From Levilactobacillus tujiorum (GTDB lineage Bacteria > Bacillota > Bacilli > Lactobacillales > Lactobacillaceae): 64,000 nucleotides of DNA. Each line of letters opens with the position of its first letter. The stretch's first letter is position 1. The stretch is taken from the NCBI RefSeq assembly GCF_012641185.1, contig NZ_JAAXLK010000015.1, forward strand, positions 1 to 64,000, read 5' to 3'. Under the pieces are notes generated by a model that had not been told where the DNA came from, did no database searches, and saw only the letters and a list, made by a program, of their open reading frames with translations. Positions 60,323 through 64,000 of this stretch are shown here, one piece after another. Both the position numbers and the translations under genes were made by a program.

Positions 60323-61471
60323 TCATTCCCCCAGATAAGCCGTCATGAGCTTCTGATAGAGGACGGTGAAGTCCAAGTACATCTGTTGCTCAACGTACTC
60401 ATCGACTTGGTGAGCCGTCTCGTTACCGGGACCAAACACGATGAAGGGATAGTTATGTCCCTTATCCTTCAACAGATTAGAAGCATCGGTTACCGCTGGT
60501 AAGGCCAGCTTAGGAATCGGCGCGCCCGCATAACCAGCGCCAATCGTTGCTGCCAGATTACTGAGCTCATTGTCGCGCGGCTCTTCAACTGGCGACTGTG
60601 ACATATAAATATCCATCGTCACGCGTCCACCTTGTTCGTTCTCCTGGGTGACCAGTTGCTGTAAAACCTGTGTTACGGTGGCATTATCAAATTCGGGAAT
60701 CGTCCGGATGTTCATCTCGGCAGTCGCCGTCTCAGGAATCGAGTTAACCTGATTACCACCGTTGAATACGGTCGTATTGAACGTTAGTTTACCCAGCACG
60801 ACACTCTCACGGTCAGTCTTACGAAAGGCAGTATTTGCCTGATTCAGCAGCGTGAGCAAAGGATCGATGGCATTCTGGCCCAGCTCCGGCATCGAACTAT
60901 GAGCCGCCTTGCCTTGCGACGTTAGTTTCACGTCCATCGAGCCCTTATGCGCAGAGAAGATGTGATATCCCGTAGGCTCACCGATGAGTAACGCGTCGAC
61001 ATCATTCATGGTACCCGCTTCGTAAAAGGCTTCCGAGCCAGTCTCGCCAACTTCTTCACCGACAGTTGCCATCAGTCGAATCGCGCCATGTTCCGGCTTA
61101 CCCGCGGCGTGCAATTCAATCATCGCAATCACGAGGGCAGCCAGACCGGCTTTCATATCCGTAATTCCCCGGCCAAACAATTTTCCCGCCTGAGCGGTCA
61201 CTGTGAACGGATCATGCTGCCAAGTAGCCACATCCCCGGGAGAAACCACATCCATATGACCGGAAACACCCAGGACGGGATGTCCCGTGCCAATCTCGGC
61301 GATCAGGTTTGCCCGCGTGTCACTCAGCGGAATCAACCGGGCTTGAATGTCGTGCGCTGCAAATAATTTTTGTAAATACGTCGCCACATCTTGCTCATGA
61401 TCATTGACCGACTGAATTGCCACCAAATCCGTCAGAATCTTTACTTTCTGTTCATCTGTAAACACTGCCAT
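60323..61471 (-). CDS. M20 family peptidase (ArgE/DapE type)
   Basis: A 382-residue zinc deacylase/peptidase. The zinc ligands lie in GVSGHMDVVSPGD (His-Asp), GRGITDMKAGLAALVIA (Asp), MATVGEEVGETGSEAFYEAG (the catalytic Glu-Glu) and FGPGNETAHQVDEYV (His). The lid domain (about 180-290) has AHSSMPELGQNAID. It resembles succinyl-diaminopimelate desuccinylase and acetylornithine deacetylase; the exact substrate is uncertain. GGAGG precedes the ATG. It stands alone between two terminators. Confidence 0.85.
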   Translation of the reverse strand: MAVFTDEQKVKILTDLVAIQSVNDHEQDVATYLQKLFAAHDIQARLIPLSDTRANLIAEIGTGHPVLGVSGHMDVVSPGDVATWQHDPFTVTAQAGKLFGRGITDMKAGLAALVIAMIELHAAGKPEHGAIRLMATVGEEVGETGSEAFYEAGTMNDVDALLIGEPTGYHIFSAHKGSMDVKLTSQGKAAHSSMPELGQNAIDPLLTLLNQANTAFRKTDRESVVLGKLTFNTTVFNGGNQVNSIPETATAEMNIRTIPEFDNATVTQVLQQLVTQENEQGGRVTMDIYMSQSPVEEPRDNELSNLAATIGAGYAGAPIPKLALPAVTDASNLLKDKGHNYPFIVFGPGNETAHQVDEYVEQQMYLDFTVLYQKLMTAYLGE

Positions 61472-61744
61472 CGCTGATTCCTCCTTAATTACCTAAATTG
61501 TAACGCAATCCCACCGTGAACACATGATTTTACATTTCTCATTAACAGCTTGTAAGATTGGGGAACATTGCTATATACAATATCCTTGATATAGCCCTTT
61601 GGCAAGCTAATATTTATTGGTTTTCGGCTTGTTTTAGTTTTGAGAGGACTTGTGCACCCAGTAATAATCATATTGTATTATACATAAAGCGGTTAGTCAG
61701 CGTTTAGAGATAGCCGTCCAATTAAATTTTCCCTTTTGGAGTAT
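61472..61744. other. AT-rich intergenic gap
   Basis: About 270 bases of noticeably AT-richer sequence upstream of the M20 gene. A 60-residue frame on the minus strand (61489-61671) has no recognisable family and only a poor ribosome site, so I do not count it as a gene. No other repeats seen. Confidence 0.4.
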
Positions 61745-61792
61745 AAAAAAGACATTTCACCAGAGAAACCAGTCTCTCATGAAATACCTCTT
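61745..61792 (-). terminator. Terminator of the GH43 gene
   Basis: On the minus strand ATTTCA...AGAGA pairs with TCTCT...TGAAAT in a bulged stem, and an outer AGA/TCT extends it. GTCTTTTTTAT follows. Confidence 0.7.
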
Positions 61793-61801
61793 CTCATCGA
61801 C

Positions 61802-63439
61802 TTAACCCTGATTCTCCGTCATAAACCAGCTGAAGTCCGCATAGGATTCCCGCCGATAAGCGTCCCAAGCGCCGATACCGACCATCAACCCGGTAAAGCC
61901 ATCGACATCCTCGTCCGACAGGTAGCTAATGTCGACTGGCTTTCCTACCGGCGTCCACTGTTCGTTAACATTTTCACGCCAAGCGAACTGTGCCTGCGCA
62001 TCATTGGTGCTGACCCGTAATTCGGCGGCTGAACTAGCCACGGGGATCTTAACCGGTTCCAGCTCGGTCCGTTCGCCCTGCTTGGCCTGCACGACATCCA
62101 ACACCGTTTGATCGTTAATTTCATCGTAGCTCAACCGTTCAAATAACCAGTTGTGGTTGTCATAATACAGAACGAGCCCCGCGGACTGCGAGAAGTGAAT
62201 CGGCTTGAATTTCACACTCGTCGTGGCAGTCTCGTAGAAACTTGTCACCGCGGTCGCCATGAGAGAAACGTCCATCCGCGAGAAGAATGATTGCCGCCCT
62301 CGCATCCGTAGTCCTTGATTATTCAAGTTCAACCAGTCCTTGGTCGGCCGACTATATGGAGTTAACCAGTGAACATCTAACTCTGATTTTCCAAAGTCAT
62401 CGACCAGATTAAACGGTCGCTGTGGGCGATCCAGCTCGACCCCCGTCATTCCTGGGGTCGTTGCCTTAGCTAAATTGCTACCATCGGCCATCCGTAACCA
62501 GCCGTCCGCGGTCCACTGCATTTTCTGAAGTGACGTTTCGCGGCCTAAAATTGAGTGTAGCCCGGGCAAAGGTCGTGCGGATAAGTGGGCAACGTACCAT
62601 TCGCCGGTCTGCGTAGAAACCAGCGACCCGTGACCAGCCTTTTGTAGGGGCGCATCCGGGTTGTACAGATCTGACCGCCCCGCATCCGGATCATTCCGCC
62701 GATAATAGTAGTAAGGGGTCGACGTGATGATGGGATTCTTAGGATCGGACTCGTACGGCCCAGAAATTTGCTTGGAGCGCTGTAAGACCACGGCATGACC
62801 GTAGCCGGTGCCACCCTCCGCCGTCATCAAGTAGTAGTAGCCATCGTGCTTATACAGATGAGGCGCTTCCTGGGCACCACGATCCGTTCCACCCCGCGTA
62901 ATCCGGACGGGATCACCCACTAACTTTTGTTGTTGCGGATCGAATTCTTCCAACACGATTGCGCCGGGATGTTGATAGCCCAGCCGCGTCTCCCATTCGA
63001 GCGTCACGACCCATTTGCGGCCATCGTCGTCATGAAAGAGTGAGGGATCAAACCCAATTGAGTTTAAGTAGATCGGCTTGCTCCATGGTCCCAGGATGCT
63101 AGTAGCCGACATCGTATAATTATCGGCATCAAACATCCGGCCATCCTGATTATTCATCTTGCTATAGGTCATCCAAAATAATTTGGTCTGCGCATCATAG
63201 GACAGGTCCGGTGCCCAGATGCCGCCGGGAGTCATGGTTCCCCGCAGATCCACCTCGGGAACATCAGCCAGCGGATGGGCAATCAGATCCCAGTTAGCGA
63301 GATCCTTGGAATGAAAGATTTGAATGCCCGGATTCCAGTGAAACGTTGACGTGGCAATATAGTAGTCCTCACCCACCCGTAGGATTGACGGATCGGGGGT
63401 GAAGCCCGGTAAGATTGGATTTTTAATTTCAGTCATCAT
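61802..63439 (-). CDS. GH43 glycosidase (beta-xylosidase/arabinofuranosidase)
   Basis: A 545-residue enzyme. The N-terminal five-bladed propeller (about 1-320) carries the three GH43 catalytic acids: the Asp in PGFTPDPSILRVGEDYY, the Asp in LNSIGFDPSLFHDDDGRKW, and the Glu in RGAQEAPHLYKHDGYYYL. The C-terminal part (about 340-545) is the beta-sandwich of family 43 beta-xylosidases, with YSRPTKDWLNLNNQGLRMRGRQS. There is no signal peptide, so it acts on imported xylo- or arabino-oligosaccharides. AAGGAG precedes the ATG. A cre site and an AraC regulator lie upstream. Confidence 0.85.
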   Translation of the reverse strand: MMTEIKNPILPGFTPDPSILRVGEDYYIATSTFHWNPGIQIFHSKDLANWDLIAHPLADVPEVDLRGTMTPGGIWAPDLSYDAQTKLFWMTYSKMNNQDGRMFDADNYTMSATSILGPWSKPIYLNSIGFDPSLFHDDDGRKWVVTLEWETRLGYQHPGAIVLEEFDPQQQKLVGDPVRITRGGTDRGAQEAPHLYKHDGYYYLMTAEGGTGYGHAVVLQRSKQISGPYESDPKNPIITSTPYYYYRRNDPDAGRSDLYNPDAPLQKAGHGSLVSTQTGEWYVAHLSARPLPGLHSILGRETSLQKMQWTADGWLRMADGSNLAKATTPGMTGVELDRPQRPFNLVDDFGKSELDVHWLTPYSRPTKDWLNLNNQGLRMRGRQSFFSRMDVSLMATAVTSFYETATTSVKFKPIHFSQSAGLVLYYDNHNWLFERLSYDEINDQTVLDVVQAKQGERTELEPVKIPVASSAAELRVSTNDAQAQFAWRENVNEQWTPVGKPVDISYLSDEDVDGFTGLMVGIGAWDAYRRESYADFSWFMTENQG

Positions 63440-63471
63440 TAAGACTCCTTAACTTTTGTTGTCACTCGTTT

Positions 63472-63485
63472 TTAAAACGCTTACA
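63472..63485. promoter_or_regulatory. CcpA (cre) site upstream of the GH43 gene
   Basis: Read on the minus strand TGTAAGCGTTTTAA matches the cre consensus TGWAANCGNTNWCA at 13 of 14 positions. It lies 33-46 bases upstream of the start codon, as expected for glucose repression of a pentose-utilisation gene. Confidence 0.6.
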
Positions 63486-63544
63486 GTAATCATTGTAACC
63501 AAATCCTGCCCACAAAAAAGAGGATAATTCGTTTAAAACTATCC

Positions 63545-64000
63545 CTAATTCGTACTATTTGTTTTCAGCTCCTTGAGATATTCCCGGGGCGTCTGGTGAA
63601 AATGTTTCTTGAATTCCCGCGTAAAATGGCTGGGTGCTGCGTAAGCGAGCTTAGCCGAAACCTCATTAATGCGGGCCCGGGGCTGCTGCAATAGTTCCTT
63701 AGCCGTGGTCAATTTTAAATTAATGAGATACTGCTGCGGCGACTCATGATAATATTTCTGAAAAAGTTTCAGGGCATAGCTTTGCGAAATGTTTCGCCCC
63801 GCAACAATTTTAGCCACTGAGAGCGGCTGAGGTACGGCGGCGTGGTAGACCTGATAATCCAACTGTGCTTTGAGATCGCTGGCTAACTGATGACACAGTC
63901 TGAATTGGTCCACGTCCGCCGCTTGGGGTGAGAATTTACCAGTGGCCTTCAAATCCTTCACCAACGTCATAATCACATCAATCACGCTGACTTGAAGATC
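63545..64000 (-). CDS. AraC family regulator, C-terminal part (cut by window edge)
   Basis: At least 151 residues are inside the window. The reading frame is open to the last base with no stop, so the protein starts further right. The C-terminal AraC/XylS double HTH is complete: LSVAKIVAGRNISQSYALKLFQKYYHESPQQYLINLKLTTAKELLQQPRARINEVSAKLAYAAPSHFTREFKKHFHQTPREYLKELK. Residues before it look like the linker of a sensor domain. It lies upstream of the GH43 gene, so it probably activates xylose- or arabinose-oligosaccharide use. Confidence 0.85.
   Translation of the reverse strand, partial: DLQVSVIDVIMTLVKDLKATGKFSPQAADVDQFRLCHQLASDLKAQLDYQVYHAAVPQPLSVAKIVAGRNISQSYALKLFQKYYHESPQQYLINLKLTTAKELLQQPRARINEVSAKLAYAAPSHFTREFKKHFHQTPREYLKELKTNSTN

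Noticed and set aside
61489-61671. 60-residue frame upstream of the M20 peptidase
   Set aside because: No family, no good ribosome site, AT-rich gap; probably chance.

Overview
The window looks like a chromosomal segment of a low-GC Gram-positive in the family Lactobacillaceae; by eye the base composition is near 50% GC, and a Levilactobacillus-like heterofermenter is my best guess. Supporting signs are the classical mevalonate operon (mvaK1-mvaD-mvaK2-fni), the Firmicutes-type synteny block dinG-tseB-aspB-dnaD / recU-pbp1A / ypsA-gpsB-rnpB, a B-type RNase P RNA, an ECF folate S component behind a THF riboswitch, CcpA/GlnR-type operators, strong AAGGAGG ribosome sites, and frequent TTG and GTG starts. 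No tRNA, rRNA, CRISPR array or prophage was seen. The only mobile-element trace is the tail of an IS5-type transposase at the left edge.

Layout. 0-5.5 kb is accessory: transposase tail, HicAB toxin-antitoxin, a MerR regulator beside an MBL-fold hydrolase and near a YrdB-like membrane protein, both of which carry the same MerR-type operator, an XRE/TPR regulator, and a small operon of SRPBCC protein, quinone-oxidoreductase-like protein and a 46-residue membrane peptide. 5.5-8.7 kb is a minus-strand operon of ABC exporter plus LytTR/DUF3021 regulator pair. 8.9-15.8 kb has nth (without the usual Fe-S cysteines), a DUF915 lipoprotein, an ArsR-controlled drug-type MFS pump, a UbiA prenyltransferase, a methyltransferase, VanZ and GtrA. 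16-21 kb has folT with its riboswitch, degV, an MFS/phosphodiesterase pair and marR. 21-31 kb has rqcH, then lspA-rluD-pyrR-carA-carB, then ebsA-fhs.

31-41 kb holds an RNase H-like gene, a glycine-oxidase-like enzyme, a nitroreductase, a TetR/CPBP divergent pair, a NUDIX/acyltransferase pair, amt with a GlnR box, a HIT protein and an rRNA methyltransferase. 41-53 kb is the conserved rnpB/gpsB/ypsA, recU-pbp1A, PAP2 phosphatase and dnaD-aspB-tseB-dinG region. 53-58 kb is the mevalonate operon. 58-64 kb has rsmF, a HAD phosphatase, an M20 peptidase and a GH43 xylosidase-type gene with a cre site, next to an AraC regulator cut by the window edge.

The most striking observation is the pyrR-linked carA/carB pair. 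Both reading frames are intact and clearly homologous to carbamoyl-phosphate synthetase, but CarA has lost its catalytic cysteine and histidine, and CarB has lost the nucleotide-binding residues of its first ATP-grasp domain, most of the second ATP-grasp domain and the allosteric domain. This looks like a retained pseudoenzyme complex of unknown role in a pyrimidine-regulatory context.
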